Source: Isoetes taiwanensis (Eukaryota > Streptophyta > Lycopodiopsida > Isoetales > Isoetaceae). From it: a DNA stretch of 64,000 bases. The number at the start of each line of letters is the position of its first letter. Positions within the stretch are counted from its first letter, which is position 1. A program made the translations under genes and the position numbers. The stretch is taken from contig JAJEKV010000319.1 of the NCBI GenBank assembly GCA_021234155.1, positions 188,001 through 252,000 on the forward strand, written 5' to 3'. A model generated the notes under the pieces. The model was not told where the DNA came from and did not search any database. It saw nothing but the letters and a program-made list of their open reading frames with translations. Positions 22,546-34,004 of the stretch are shown here, piece after piece.

Positions 22546-24180
22546 CATACAAAACAATAATACAAAAAGCATATTCTTTCGTGGCACGTTAATAACATAG
22601 AGCCACTTGCTAAAAGCTGTAAGGAATTATAAAAAAACTTTAGCTAATTCGTGTTGCTGCTAGACTTTAATGCATGAGTCAAACTTTGATAGTGCACATA
22701 GATACTAGCTTGTATTATGCACCAAATCTATTTCTGAAAAGTCAGAGACCATTTGTAAGTTTTTACCCCTTATTGATTGCCTGCTTTTACAATTTGTAGC
22801 ATTTCATGATAGAAAGCTTCTCTAAGGCAAAAATTAGCAAATATGTGTAATCTAATTACATGCTTTTGATAATATTTAAGCTACTATTTAATATCAGGGC
22901 TGGCTTTAGTGGAAAGATTGATTCTAGTGAACGAAATGGTGCACCAGTATAGTTGGTGTATTGCAGAATTTAAATTATGGATAGAGTCTACACCACAAGC
23001 TTCAACTAATTTTGATTTGGCTGAGGTACATTTCTTATAGAGGTAGAAACATGTTAATTAAAAAGATATTTATGTTCTAATATTGTCACTTATAAAAAAA
23101 TTATGGATGCGCATTAGCAGAAATCATAATCTGAGCAGTTAATTTGTCATCTATTGTTTTCTTTTTTCATTATCATCCGGGAGAATATTTTCTCAAGGTA
23201 TGCTTTTCTCGTATGTTGCATGACCTTGCAATCTCTTATTGCTAATCCGAGAAAACTTCGTAGAATTGCTGCCAACATGGTCTTGTTATTGCTAGATAAA
23301 AGTTCTAATTACCATATATGCTAGATAAGATTCCGATTGCCTTTTACCATGCCACAAAACTATATAAAAAATTGTTATTCTTCTACCAGCAAGGCAACCA
23401 ATATCTGATCTTAACAGAGTTCTCCTATTCTGTTAGCATTCTAAATCTATTGATGATTCGTAACCAAAACGAATTTCTACTTCATAAAAGTGTTATATAT
23501 ACCAAAATAAAACTGTAATCTCTCTAATCCTATACAATCTGAGCAAAGCAGATGCTCTAAAATGCAAATAAAAGTAAATAAGAGAATGAATTATAAAGAT
23601 GATTCGTACAGACAAATTGAACTCACAACCTTCTAGTTGCAAATCATTCATCTTCGCCAAATGTGCTACCGATATTTGTTGAAAATATTTTCTCATATTT
23701 TCTTCATATGGAGAGCTGATTTCAGGAGGGTCTAGAATATTCTAGAACCTACATGCATGCGTGACACTTGGCATGATCTTGTCCAATTGGAGTGGCGTGA
23801 TCCTGACCGTTGGCCTAAATATATATAGAGGCACTTTTTTCTTGTCGAACCATTCTAGTTCAATGCCAGTCTTGAGCCTTCTGGGCATCTGTCTCATGTT
23901 CATGCTTACCTTTGAGCTATTATATTCTTGTTTCTTCATCATATATCAGATTCTTTGCCGATCTTGGTGTATGACTTTGTATTTTTTACGTACTCATCGT
24001 GCATTTCCCTTGTTTTCGCGTAGGTTCATGACAGTTGGGAAGCTCTTGAGTCCATTAGAAGATATTTCAAACTAGGTGATAGATGATGATCTAAAGTCAC
24101 ATTAAGGTATTCGTCACTGAATACAATGGATAAAGCAACTCCTGAGATGCCTAAGCATGGCAGTTCACTACTGCTAGAAG
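22546..24180. other. AT-rich intergenic DNA, possibly part of a copia LTR near 23.75 kb
   Basis: No gene recognised. Around 23740-24060 a stretch with a TATATATAGAGGC box and few stops resembles promoter or LTR sequence, but I found no partner repeat that would prove an LTR. Confidence 0.3.
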
Positions 24181-25335
24181 TTGCAGGCTTATCTTTCAAC
24201 TTTTTGTAGGATTTGCATTGGAATCTATAGTGCGCTTGTAATCCACAATGCCAGCAAACAGCTTGCGCACTTTTCTCAACAAATGATAAGTTGGATTTGG
24301 TATCTGTTACAGTTTTTCCTTTATCTTGATGGCTTTAGTATAATTAATCTATATTTGCTTAAGATTTCTGGATTATTGAAGTTCAAATCCAACGAGCATA
24401 GTTTGGAGATCATGGAAGGTCCAGGCCACTCCTTTTTGGGTTTGAATACTAAACACTTGTTGAGGATAGGAAGCTTCTATGGCAGATAACAGGATGAGAA
24501 TAATATCTTCTTCCTCCATTTTGCCTTTTACTGCAACAACTTACTGTCTAAGTGCTTTTAATCTGAAGATAATTTGTTGCTCCACCACAGTATTCAATAG
24601 TCAGTTGGTCCATTTGTTTCTTGAAGTGCTTGACTCTACCAAGTCCTTTCAAGGCATATGTATCTTGAAGGTATTTTCAAGCTTCACCAAATGTTGCGAA
24701 TATAGTTAGTTGGCATTTTATATCTGGGATATAGAGAATTAACGGATGATTCAAAGCAAATTTGTCAATACTTGCAGACTTAGTATTTGTAGTGGGAGAC
24801 TAGCCATGCTCAAGAACAACCTATAATTTCATTAATCCAAGAAAGAGTTTAAAAAACTTATGCCATTCTTGAAATTTGACCGATCCAACTGTGTATTAGG
24901 GTCTAGTTTTCATGGATCGGATATTCTGTTGTAATATGATAGATGTAGAAATGTAAAAGATCTTGCAGACCTATCTAATTTATCTCTTCTTAGGGTAAAA
25001 TACTAATTTAGCCAAATCCACCATAAATTTATAGATCCATTATAAATTTATGATGATTCTTGACAAATCTATAGCTGAGATTTATTAAATTTGACCTCCT
25101 TACTCTTGACATTGGTGCCTATTAGATGAATTCAACACCATGCAATCAATAATTTACTATGAGGCAAAGCTGATTTCTCCAAAATTTCTTCAAGAAGTAG
25201 AGTAATAATCTTTTGATGACATTGAAATTTTTTGTGATAGCAGCTCCCATGAATCCGACTTTGATGTTGGAATCCTGGCAAAAAATATCACCCTTGGAAA
25301 AAAAATGTCCATTCTCTCTCCTCTCTCTCAGGCTT
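24180..25335 (-). pseudogene. Decayed copia-type leader and gag remnant
   Basis: Minus-strand sequence downstream of a copia primer binding site. Just after it a short frame opens MDIFFP. Further on, fragments such as KQMDQLTIEYCGG and KMEEEDIILILLSAIEASYP (in separate frames) resemble the gag helices of Ty1/copia elements, where the last block is usually close to DEDKVVLLLCSLP. Many stops and frame changes are present. The family assignment rests on order and weak similarity. Confidence 0.4.
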
Positions 25336-25347
25336 GCTCTGATACCA
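25336..25347 (-). promoter_or_regulatory. Copia primer binding site (tRNA-iMet complement)
   Basis: Reads GCTCTGATACCA on the plus strand, that is TGGTATCAGAGC on the minus strand, the classic plant copia primer site complementary to initiator tRNA-Met. The plus-strand bases immediately to its right begin TGTG, so an LTR ending in CA abuts it in the element's orientation. Confidence 0.75.
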
Positions 25348-25605
25348 TGTGAATTGAAATGTATAGAAATGAGAACAAGCCTAACTATATCGTAGTAGGG
25401 TGACATGGCATAGATGGGCCATGTCATATGTAGGCGGCATGCATATGCCACATCATAGGTTAGGGTTAGGTCAGTTTCTAATTGTAATTTCTAAAGATGT
25501 AGGGAACCTTTTTGCTGATCATAATCGACTTGGAGTCCAAGAAAGCGATGAATATGGCCCAGATGATTCATATGAAAGACTTGTTGCAGCTGGTTTTTAA
25601 AGGCA
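25348..25605 (-). repeat. Probable copia LTR, nested in another copia
   Basis: Sequence between the primer binding site and the point where the reverse-transcriptase frame of a different copia element breaks off. It is about 258 bp. I did not find the second LTR, so the outer limit is inferred from the end of the RT homology. Confidence 0.45.
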
Positions 25606-26528
25606 AGAATTTAAAATTCATCAGAACTACTTTGGGTAGAATCAAACTCAAGAAGAGTGAGTAGAGACGTTTCATACCGAGTCTGGAAAGCCTGTTTGAG
25701 ACTATATATGGTTTTGTGAAGAAGATAAACTGTGTCAGCAGCTGAATCTTGAACAAAAACTTCAGGCTGTTCTATGAAGACTTCTTCTTTAAGAATATAA
25801 TTGAGGAAGGCATTATTTACATCCATTTGATGAATGAAACAATGGTGTAGAGTGGTAAATACCAGCACAATGTGAATTGAGGTCATTTTGGCAACTGGAG
25901 CATAGGTCTCATCATAATCAACACCGGCAATATGAGTAAAACCTCATGCAAATAATCTTGCCTTGAAATGGTGAAGAGAACCATCAGGTTTGAATTTCAA
26001 TTTGTAAACCCACCTAGAACCAAACGGCATGGCGATCTGCACGGTGGGGAACGAGGCTCCAAGTGTGAACTTGATGAATGTATTGAATTTCAATAGTCAT
26101 GGCAACAACAAATATTGGGCGTGATGAGGACTGTTGATAGCAGTAGAATAGGAAGATGGTTCAAAAGGAAGTTCAGAGATAACAAGGTTATAGTCTTTGT
26201 GCTAAATAGGAGGATGGCGAATTCATTGAGGATGATCAGAGGGAGGCATGAAAGGGAGAGGTGGAGGTGGCAGATTAGAAGACTCAGAAGTAGTATCTAG
26301 TGATGGAGCAGAAGATGTGGAAGGAGGCAAGGATGGAGGCAAAGCAGGAGTAGACTTGGAGAAAGAAGGCAATGGGTCTTCAATCAGTGTGAAAGTACAT
26401 GGAACAGTAGGTGAAATATGTTCAAACTCATTAAAACAAACATAAGTATTGATAACTAGAGTTTTTGTAGCAAGGTCCAATAAACGATAAGCTTTTTGAT
26501 TGGTGCAATAACAACAAAGTTTAAAATG
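25606..26528 (-). pseudogene. Ty1/copia pol: integrase-RT linker and reverse transcriptase N-terminus
   Basis: Left half of a copia element whose other half lies at 34458-36430. Reading the minus strand from 26549: QKAYRLLDLATK and VCFNE, the block that follows integrase in copia; a proline/serine-rich linker; then in fresh frames KARLFA.GFTHIAGVDYDETYAPVAKM and HQMDVNNAFLN, with the first catalytic Asp of the RT. EEVFIEQPE.FV and YSLKQA come next, ending at 25611. The rest of RT and RNase H are missing, cut by a nested LTR. Several stops and one or more frameshifts show decay. Confidence 0.85.
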
Positions 26529-26541
26529 AAACGCACTTATT
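26529..26541. repeat. 13-bp target-site duplication, left copy (AAACGCACTTATT)
   Basis: Identical to 34445-34457. On the copia coding strand it reads AATAAGTGCGTTT, encoding the NKCVF-like motif expected between integrase and KAYRLLD. Both flanks therefore belong to one interrupted copia element. Confidence 0.85.
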
Positions 26542-26909
26542 TGCTCCAAAAATCTTTGAAAGATTCCCTAAAATTCCCCTAAAAAGTCCATTTTTAAGGT
26601 TTTTTTGTGACAGGTGTGACAATTTAGGTAATTTAGGTACCCTTTTTGAGGGGTTGATTGAACATAACTGCCATGCAAAAATTTTAAATAGCAATTTTCA
26701 TCCTCCTAATTTAGAACAAGAAATAGTTACTTATATAAAGTGTAGCAAAAAAGGGGCAATAAAAAAAATAGCAAGGGTAGTTGATTGACAAAGAAGTGAT
26801 ATATTCAAGGTTGTGAAAATTGTACAAAATTATGAACAAAATTGTCAAAAATATAGGACATTTTGACAAACACTCGTCACCTGCACTTTCTGTTCTTTAC
26901 ATGTTCGAG

Positions 26910-29900
26910 TCATCGGACAAACTTACATTTTGCTGCAATATCAGGATGCATCTCATCCTCAGACTCATTGAATCCCTGATCACTTGAGCCTTCATCCTCA
27001 GCTTCACTCTCAAAACTGGATGTACTCGAACGATCTTCTTCCTCACTGTCTACAAGTGAGTCTTCATCATCATCTTTTTTGGCCACCTTTCTAGGTTGTT
27101 TGTCTAATCCACATGTCGACCTTATCAAAGTACGTAACTTATTAGCAGCAGTCAGAACAAAGTCATATGCAAGAACCTTTACTTCAGCTAGATCTATGAC
27201 AGCAGTGTTTGCTTTGGACTTTGCTCTCTTTCCCACTCCTGTTTTTACCATCTCCAAAGTATAACTCCCACTGAAAGCATTGGCAGCATTTGTTCTCATC
27301 CAGTGCACTTTTATTTGAGTGGGAATTCCATTCTCTCTTGTTACCTCCAGTACTTTAGCTAGCCAGAATGGCTTCCCATATTCATCATTATCAGCTGGGA
27401 CAGCTATGAGCATTTCTTTCTGAATCTCTGAGACTGAACCAGAGACTCGAGCAACTTGTTGTGCCGCGGCGTCTGGGGCGGTGTACATGACTCGTCATCT
27501 TCATCCGAAGCTAACCAATATCTCTACATGTTCCTCTTGATTCTCGACTTGTGCAGGGAGAGTTTGCCTAGATGGCCGGTTGAATGTGGCGGTCTTCGAC
27601 CTTTGTAATGAAGCTTGCAACATGTCACGCTGTTCTTGAAAAACCGAGGCCACCATAAAGCATTTGCCTCCCCAAAGTGGTTAGAGCACGACTGAATACT
27701 TGTCTCAATGTAATCCAATGATTTGTTTGAGTCAAATGCTCTTCCCTCCTTTTTACTCTTTGTGATTTCTTTCAAGCTTTTTAGAGGCATTTGCTCTGCA
27801 GAGAGCATGGAACTAGTATTGGGGATGGTGCGAATGAATTGAATACACTGGCCTGGCTGCCACTGCAAGGATATGGCATATTTCTTTCCTTGTAAGATGG
27901 CCTTGCCATCTACAAGTGAAATTTTGATCTGATGCTGAAATGTAATGTTTCTCAAGGGCTCAATAGCGCAGTGACCCAGTTGATCTCTCCGAAAAATCCA
28001 TTCCTTGAAATCATAAGTTTCTTCTAATAACTCGATGTCTGGATGAGGATTGTAGGAATCTTGGATAACCTCAATCATTGCTGGTAGGTGAGAGCTTTTT
28101 TTTTGAGCAAGACGTTTAGAGAACCATTGAACATCTGATCAATTTGATCGTGTGTATGACCAACAAGCAGGAAACCAATCTTCACCTTCTTGAAGATTTG
28201 TTTCTCAACTAGCATAGCACAGTAAGCAAACAAGGCCTGATTCTTATTTTCTCTTGTCGTGTTGTCTAGCTGAAGATATAGAACCGGTGGTATATGTTCT
28301 AGATTGGAAAGAAGCTTATTCAATATTGTGATAGTGAGATTTGGATCAGCGTGAATGTTTGGATAGTTCAAAAATGCCTTGCAAGATAGTTTTCCATTAA
28401 ATACCATAGCACCAACAACATGCTGGTGTATGAAATCTTCTTCAGCAGCATCCTTAGGCACATTGACAAAATGTGGTAGGGTGGTCTTCTTCTGGTCCAT
28501 TCCATCAATAACAACCAATATGTAGTTGAGTGGTTGTTCCAGTGCTTTCTTCCTATGTTTTGTCAATTTTCTCCTTTCCAAAGATTGTTGTTCTCTGTGC
28601 TTGTTCAGTTTCTCTTTCAATGCATCTGAAATGAAAACATGTTTAGGAAAGAACCTACCTTTAAGTAGAACTAGGCAAGAACACGTCCTGGAAGCGTACT
28701 TTTAGTGTGAAGTGTCCTTGTATTTTGTCTCTGAGCTTTTAATTCAGAGCATGTAGCACAAACAGACAACGCGAGAAAACTCTTTTTTCTAGAGCACAGT
28801 GAAGTAAGAGTAGCATGGCGTTCTCCAGCCTCAACACACATGTCCTTATAATTATCGTAGACTTCACGTTTCGTGAAGTTGTCACTCAAGTGGTACATAG
28901 GGCTGTTAGGGAGTTTCTCGCAAGACTCCTTAAAGAAACCTTCCATCCAGGAAACACATTGAAGGGCATGAATTCTGGATATACCTCCTGAGTGGCAGTA
29001 GTCATTAATGCCTGGATTCTTGTCAAGCCTTTTCTTAAGGCGGTCAAGTCGTCTGCTGCCTAAAGCATGAATGAATTTGAAGGCTGTTTGACAGACGGTG
29101 TGGCCACCAGCTGTGTAAGTAAACCTTTCACCATAATCTGGCCTAATATTGAAGGCTAAGTAGCCCCTTTGGTCTAACAAAGTCATTGAACTGTAACTAT
29201 CACGAATCAACCTCAATTCCTTTAGTCCAATCTTAAGCAAACAACGTTGAGAGCAACAGTGTTTTGTATGTGTTGCCCTCAAGTGAGCCTCGTCTATAAG
29301 TTTTTTTCTTCTTTGGGATATACATGCTTTCTTGTGCAAATCTCGCTTAAGATTTTTACTTGGAGGAGCTTTGAATTCGAACATAGAGTCTTGTGGCTTC
29401 GATAAATCAACATGAGGTGTTTCTTCGTCTGACACGGGACCAACAGATGGTGTACTAGCAGATGCTGAGAGGTTTGCTGTGGGCAAGTCTTGAGGGGAGC
29501 TGCTAGCCCTCTCTCTAGGAAAAAGTAGTCGAGGTTGGTGACGTAGTTGACCAGTTCCTGAAGTGTCGTAGAATACTGGAGTTGCATGGCGCTGACTGCC
29601 CCCACTTATTGTAGTGTCAACTAACGAAATGGATAGAGTTGGGGTGATATGGCTCCGGGGAGGCGGTCTACGCTGGACTATGGGAGACGTCTAAAACGAA
29701 CTGGAGGAGGGAGTCTGAGCTCTGTAGCCTGTGGTGGAGTAAAACGCATCGGTGGGGGCAAACGACGTTCAGGAGCAGGGTGTGGTGGAGTAAATTGAAC
29801 CGGTGGTGGAAGCCGAGGTGGTCGTGGTGGAGTATACTGAACTGGGCTGGGGCTTTGAATATCGGAAATAGAAGTTTCGTGGCTACTTCCTGGGGACATT

Positions 29901-29920
29901 TGAGGAGGTGTGAAAGCCAT
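26910..29920 (-). pseudogene. DUF7869-type putative transposase, degenerate
   Basis: One gene read across several frames, N to C. 29920-29678: proline-rich repeats of PPPVRFTPP type. Then a Ser/Thr-rich linker. 29486-28671: a basic segment followed by GGHTVCQTAFKFIHALGSRRLDRL and a CATCSEL zinc-binding-like pair. 28620-28075: VVIDGMDQKKTTLPHF, LQLDNTTRENKN and FLLVGHTHDQIDQMF, the signature acidic/His blocks of DUF7869 proteins, which I believe form an RNase-H-like core. 28078-27524: C-terminal extension. 27488-26910: FWLAKVLEV...IKVHWM, a chromo/Tudor-like fold, then a long D/E/S tail. There is a likely intron at 28631-28661. Frameshifts fall near 28690, in an A9 run at 28093-28101, near 27640 and near 29670. 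Assignment as transposase is inference from family and context. Confidence 0.65.
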
Positions 29921-29984
29921 TCGGAGGAGGAAGCCTGCGAGCAGGAGTGGGGGGCTCTGCAGCTCTTTTCTCTCTAGTCATACG

Positions 29985-30172
29985 GTATAAATTTATACGA
30001 CAGAAGCAGACGGTATAAATTTATACAGAGAAGGTATAAATTTATACAGAGAAAGGCAACTTCTCGCAGTAGACGGTATAAATTTATACAGAGATGGTAT
30101 AAATTTATACAGAGATAGTTTAAATTTGTACAGAGAAGAGTAACTCAGAACAAAAACTGTATAAATTTATAC
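29985..30172. repeat. Palindrome cluster 1: GTATAAATTTATAC at 21-bp spacing
   Basis: Exact cores start at 29985, 30013, 30034, 30076, 30097 and 30159, with a variant at 30118. Steps are 28, 21, 42, 21, 21 and 41 bp, mostly multiples of 21, or two helical turns. The cluster lies between the minus-strand ATG (29920) and its TATA box, in the probable 5' UTR. Confidence 0.9.
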
Positions 30173-30311
30173 GAAAATTCACAGATACTTGTATGGGAGA
30201 GTTTATGGAGAACCGCTATACGAAAAGGCTCTGAGCAGGGGTACTTAAGCCGGGTGCCGACCGATCTATTTTCTCCATACGCCGGTCGGAGTCGAAGCCG
30301 CTCGCGCTGCG

Positions 30312-30321
30312 CCTTATATAC
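30312..30321 (-). promoter_or_regulatory. TATA box of the minus-strand transposase-like gene
   Basis: GTATATAAGG on the minus strand followed by a GC-rich leader is a good plant TATA box. It lies about 390 bp upstream of the ATG at 29920, with palindrome cluster 1 between them and cluster 2 further upstream. Confidence 0.5.
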
Positions 30322-30443
30322 CCCCCCTAATTTGCTCTCACCATCGGCTATAAGCGAATCCATACGGTCATGGCCACGTAAGTCTCTAATCCGTACTATT
30401 CTAGTTTCTCCCGCTTTTTAAGTTGTTTCTAGCTTCTAAGCTC

Positions 30444-30867
30444 GTATAAATAAATTTATACCGAAATGGTTTTGAAATGGTATAAATTTATACGCTTCGA
30501 GCACGAGCAGTATAAATTTATACCATTCCAGAACATATTCGGTATAAATTTATACGCCCTCGAGCAAGAGGGGTATAAATTTATACCGTTCCAGAACACA
30601 TTCGGTATAAATTTATACCGCAAGTGTTACGGTTCGGTTTAAATTTATACCGCGCGTGCTCGGGGCGTATAGATTTTAACCGACTGTGTTCTGAAACGGT
30701 ATAAATTTATACCGCTCGTGCTCGGGGCGTATAAATTTATACCGATTGTGTTCTGGAACGGTATAAATTTATACCGCTCGTGCTCGGGGCGTATAAATTT
30801 ATACCGTTTCAAAACACAGTAGGCGTTTCAACAACAACTAGGTAGACACATGGGTATAAATTTATAC
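30444..30867. repeat. Palindrome cluster 2: iteron-like array with a 31-bp period
   Basis: Exact GTATAAATTTATAC cores start at 30480, 30510, 30542, 30573, 30605, 30699, 30729, 30761, 30791 and 30854. Variants are at 30444 (4-bp insertion), 30637 and 30667. From 30480 to 30791 the step is 30-32 bp throughout, or three helical turns. Spacers alternate between a type with GCTCGTGCTCGGGGC and a type with TGTGTTCTGGAAC, so the higher-order unit is about 62 bp. The array lies in the divergent promoter region of the two element genes. Confidence 0.92.
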
Positions 30868-31464
30868 GAAAAGACAATATTGGTGTCGAGTGTTTAAAGA
30901 ATGGTCCTGAACCTTAATGTTTGAGTAATATTGTTTGTTTTAAGCTTAAATGACACAAAAAAGGTGTTAAATTAGCGTGGATTTTATGCCCTTTTAGCCA
31001 CTTTTTTTACAGTTAATGTGTTTCAAAAAGTGGACAAAGGTTCTGTTTCTTATGTAAAAATGGGTTTTTTTACGCAGAAATGGATCAAGTTTACACAGAA
31101 AGGCCAACCATCAAAGGCTGCCCCAGTAGAGCCACAGACTTATGAACTGAAAGACCAGACGTGGTACGTCCACAGGGGCGCAAGGGAGAGCAAACCCACT
31201 GAGGCGTACCTTTATTTGTGTAATCAGTCAGGGAGGGGCAAGTATAAGACTGATGATTATTACCCTGCCGGCGAAGTGGTAAACCTTACTGCTACAGAGA
31301 ATGAAGATGAACTTTTGACGAAGTGCATGAATGACGACGGGGAAGTCTACTATATTCTGAATAGTAGAATGCTTAGAATAAGCATGTGCAAACCCAAAGA
31401 CGTGTATGACTACATAGCGGAAAATTACAGGAACGGCTATGTAAGTTGTTCTTAGTGGCTTTAC

Positions 31465-31478
31465 GTATAAATTTATAC
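31465..31478. repeat. Palindrome copy in intron 31441-31510
   Basis: Exact GTATAAATTTATAC within a 70-bp intron of the plus-strand gene, between a GTAAGT donor and an ATTACAG acceptor. Confidence 0.85.
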
Positions 31479-32520
31479 CGTCATCCTCCTAACTTAACCC
31501 TGCATTACAGGACCTAGTGGACATTTTGATGCCAGTAGTACTTTGTGAGCAATAGGTCATGGTCAAAGGTGTTTGGTACCCCATTCCTAACGAAGATTTA
31601 GAGAAGGACGAGGAAATAGAAGAAGAAGAGGAAGAGGAGGAACCAGTGGTAACAAAAGGGAGGAGCAAGAGAGCTGCATTGGTAACAGATACACAGCCTC
31701 CCACCAAAAAAAGGTCAAGAACCACAAAGACCTTGACTATAGAGGAGTCAGCAGAAGCTCTCCAGAAGGCTCCTGGAGCAGATCTTGTTGTGAAGCCCGC
31801 AGATAAGTCAAGTGCTATTTTAAAATGGGTTAATGACACTAAACTGCTCAAGCAAACCATTTCTTTGACATTGAGCACTATTAAGAGGCCACCTAAAAAT
31901 GAAGATGGGGTCAGAGTGCTTCAGGCCCGGAAGCTGTACGCATGTGGCTATACTGAAGCAAAGAATGAGAAGGAATCCTCATGCCCATGTGTCGCCACTA
32001 GTTGTAATGGTTGACAGGAGTCAGTGCAACCAATTAAAAGATTACAAAAAGGCTGACTTCGAAGATTACACCTATTATGTTCTTGGAGGCACACATAGTT
32101 ACAAGGCAAGGAAAGAACTATCAAAGGAAGAAAGCCGTAACTAAGTGGATGAAGAGGCAAAAGTCATTGCCTTGAGTCATAATCTCGACAATAACTTCAG
32201 ATTGAAAATGAGCCTAATAGACAAGATCCGCTTTATGCACCGAGAGTACGTGGAGTTCAAACAAGTGCATCGAGAGGACTTTAAAAAACAAAAAAGCAAG
32301 CTCCAAGAACTTCGAGAAGCTTGTGTCACAGAGTGCTGCCTTAGCTATGATTCAGATAAGAAGCCCATAATGGCTGTGAAGCAGTATGACAATTACTTCC
32401 AGCTTGCTTTCAGAGATGGTCAAGTAAGTAAAAGTTTTAATTTAGTCCTCCGTAGTATGCTTAGCATAGCTTAATTTGTGTATTAACATCAAACATTGTA
32501 AATTCGTACCAACCATGGCA

Positions 32521-32585
32521 GCCTGGTCACGGTATAAATTTATACCGTGGCTGGTCACGGTATAAATTTATACCGTGACCAGGCC
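32521..32585. repeat. Paired palindromes forming a large cruciform-prone block in intron 32424-32669
   Basis: Cores at 32532-32545 and 32560-32573 sit in extended arms. CCTGGTCAC on the left is answered by GTGACCAGG on the right, and each core is itself flanked by complementary CAC/GTG. The whole block folds either as two hairpins or as one long hairpin. Confidence 0.85.
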
Positions 32586-33191
32586 ACCGTGTGCATTTAG
32601 ACAGTACACTGCGCAACAAACACTTCTACGCCATTCAACACTAAACTACTTGTGTTCGATTATTAACAGGTGTGGGATCTTCAAGAAAGAATATTTTGTA
32701 TGTTCGAGGATGGTGAGCTGAAAGAACAAGCTAGCTCTGCAGGAAAAAAACCAAAAAAAAGGTGGTGAAGCAAAACAAAAAAACATGAGCATTGTACCTT
32801 GGACGCAGCTACAGGGTTTAAAAAGCAAAGAAATTTTTGTGCGACTCTTAGAAAAAGTAGTGGCCAAGGATTTCACTCTAGACGAAATGGCCAAGGAAGC
32901 TAAGACGTAAGCCACGTTTGCTATGCCGTGTTCTTTTTTCCCTCATTTTGTCTTACAACATTTTTCCCTCTGCAGTCAGAAAGACATTGTCACCTGCCAG
33001 GCCGAGTTAATGAAGCAACTAAACCTGGAGGACTGGGAGGAGTGCAAGCTTTTATATCCAACTTGTACTACAGATAGTATAATCAGAGAGCACGCTGTTA
33101 ACTTCAGTGGCTGGGTAAGTTTTGCAGAAAATACTTTTTGTTTTCGTGCCTTTGTCTCACAGTTTTCTTACAGAACAAGAAGAAAGGGCTC

Positions 33192-33262
33192 GTATAAATT
33201 TATACGGCACAGCACCGTGGTATAAGTTTATACAGCAAGGCAATTGTGGTATAAATTTATAC
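33192..33262. repeat. Three palindrome copies in the intron after 33114
   Basis: Exact cores at 33192 and 33249 with a one-base variant (GTATAAGTTTATAC) at 33220, spaced 28-29 bp. Confidence 0.85.
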
Positions 33263-34004
33263 CGCCACACCACTGAACTAACTTATTTTCTTTGTTTTCT
33301 TTCTACTAATTTTTAATTGTTGTATTGTTTGGAAGGCTAAAAACAAATGTCAAGGGACATGGTGGTGGCCCGCGCTTAGTAAGCTGTTTTGATAGGTTTT
33401 TACAGCGCAGATGCCAAAAAGACCATGGTTCATTTCAATACGCAGAATGAGAAGACTCCTCCCTGCAACGCTTTTCAGTTTCCGGCTGTTCTGCAAAAAT
33501 TGAGAGACCCACAGCGACTAGGCACTGTGGTATCCCATTATCAGAAGCCACAGAGGCTAATTAATAATTTAATACAGTGGTTTTCTCGCCCGGGAGATTG
33601 GATTTTGGATGCATTTTCTGGCTCAGGCACCACAGCAGTTTGCGCCCTTAGCAGGGGGCAATGTTGTCTCTGTCGACATAGACCCGGATAAAATAAGTTT
33701 CATCAGGACCAGGATAAGCTCTTGTGAATCCTTTCCTGATGAAAACGAGGAACTGGGAGCAAAGATTGGTGCTGGCGATGTTAAAGGCACATATACAGAA
33801 ATCCAGCCTCCTCTTACGGGAAAAAGAGATGAGGAGGTGGAGTTTGTCGACCTGGAGCCTGTGGTGCCTGAGTCCGAGAAACCGCCTGTACCTGTAGCAT
33901 TGGAATCAGAAGCAGGCGTCTCTGCTATTGTACCCTCGCAAGAGACAGATCCTAAGGGGTACGAGAGTCCTGTGGACTGGGAAGACCCACCTCCTCCACC
34001 TCCT

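Noticed and set aside
30480-30804. CRISPR-like array
   Set aside because: Regular repeats with short spacers look similar at first, but the repeats are perfect 14-16 bp palindromes, the spacers themselves repeat in an alternating pattern, and the context is a plant transposon. There are no cas genes.
31018-31440. BAH or other chromatin-reader domain at the start of the methyltransferase-like gene
   Set aside because: WYVHRG and the following strands hint at it, but the pattern is too weak to claim.
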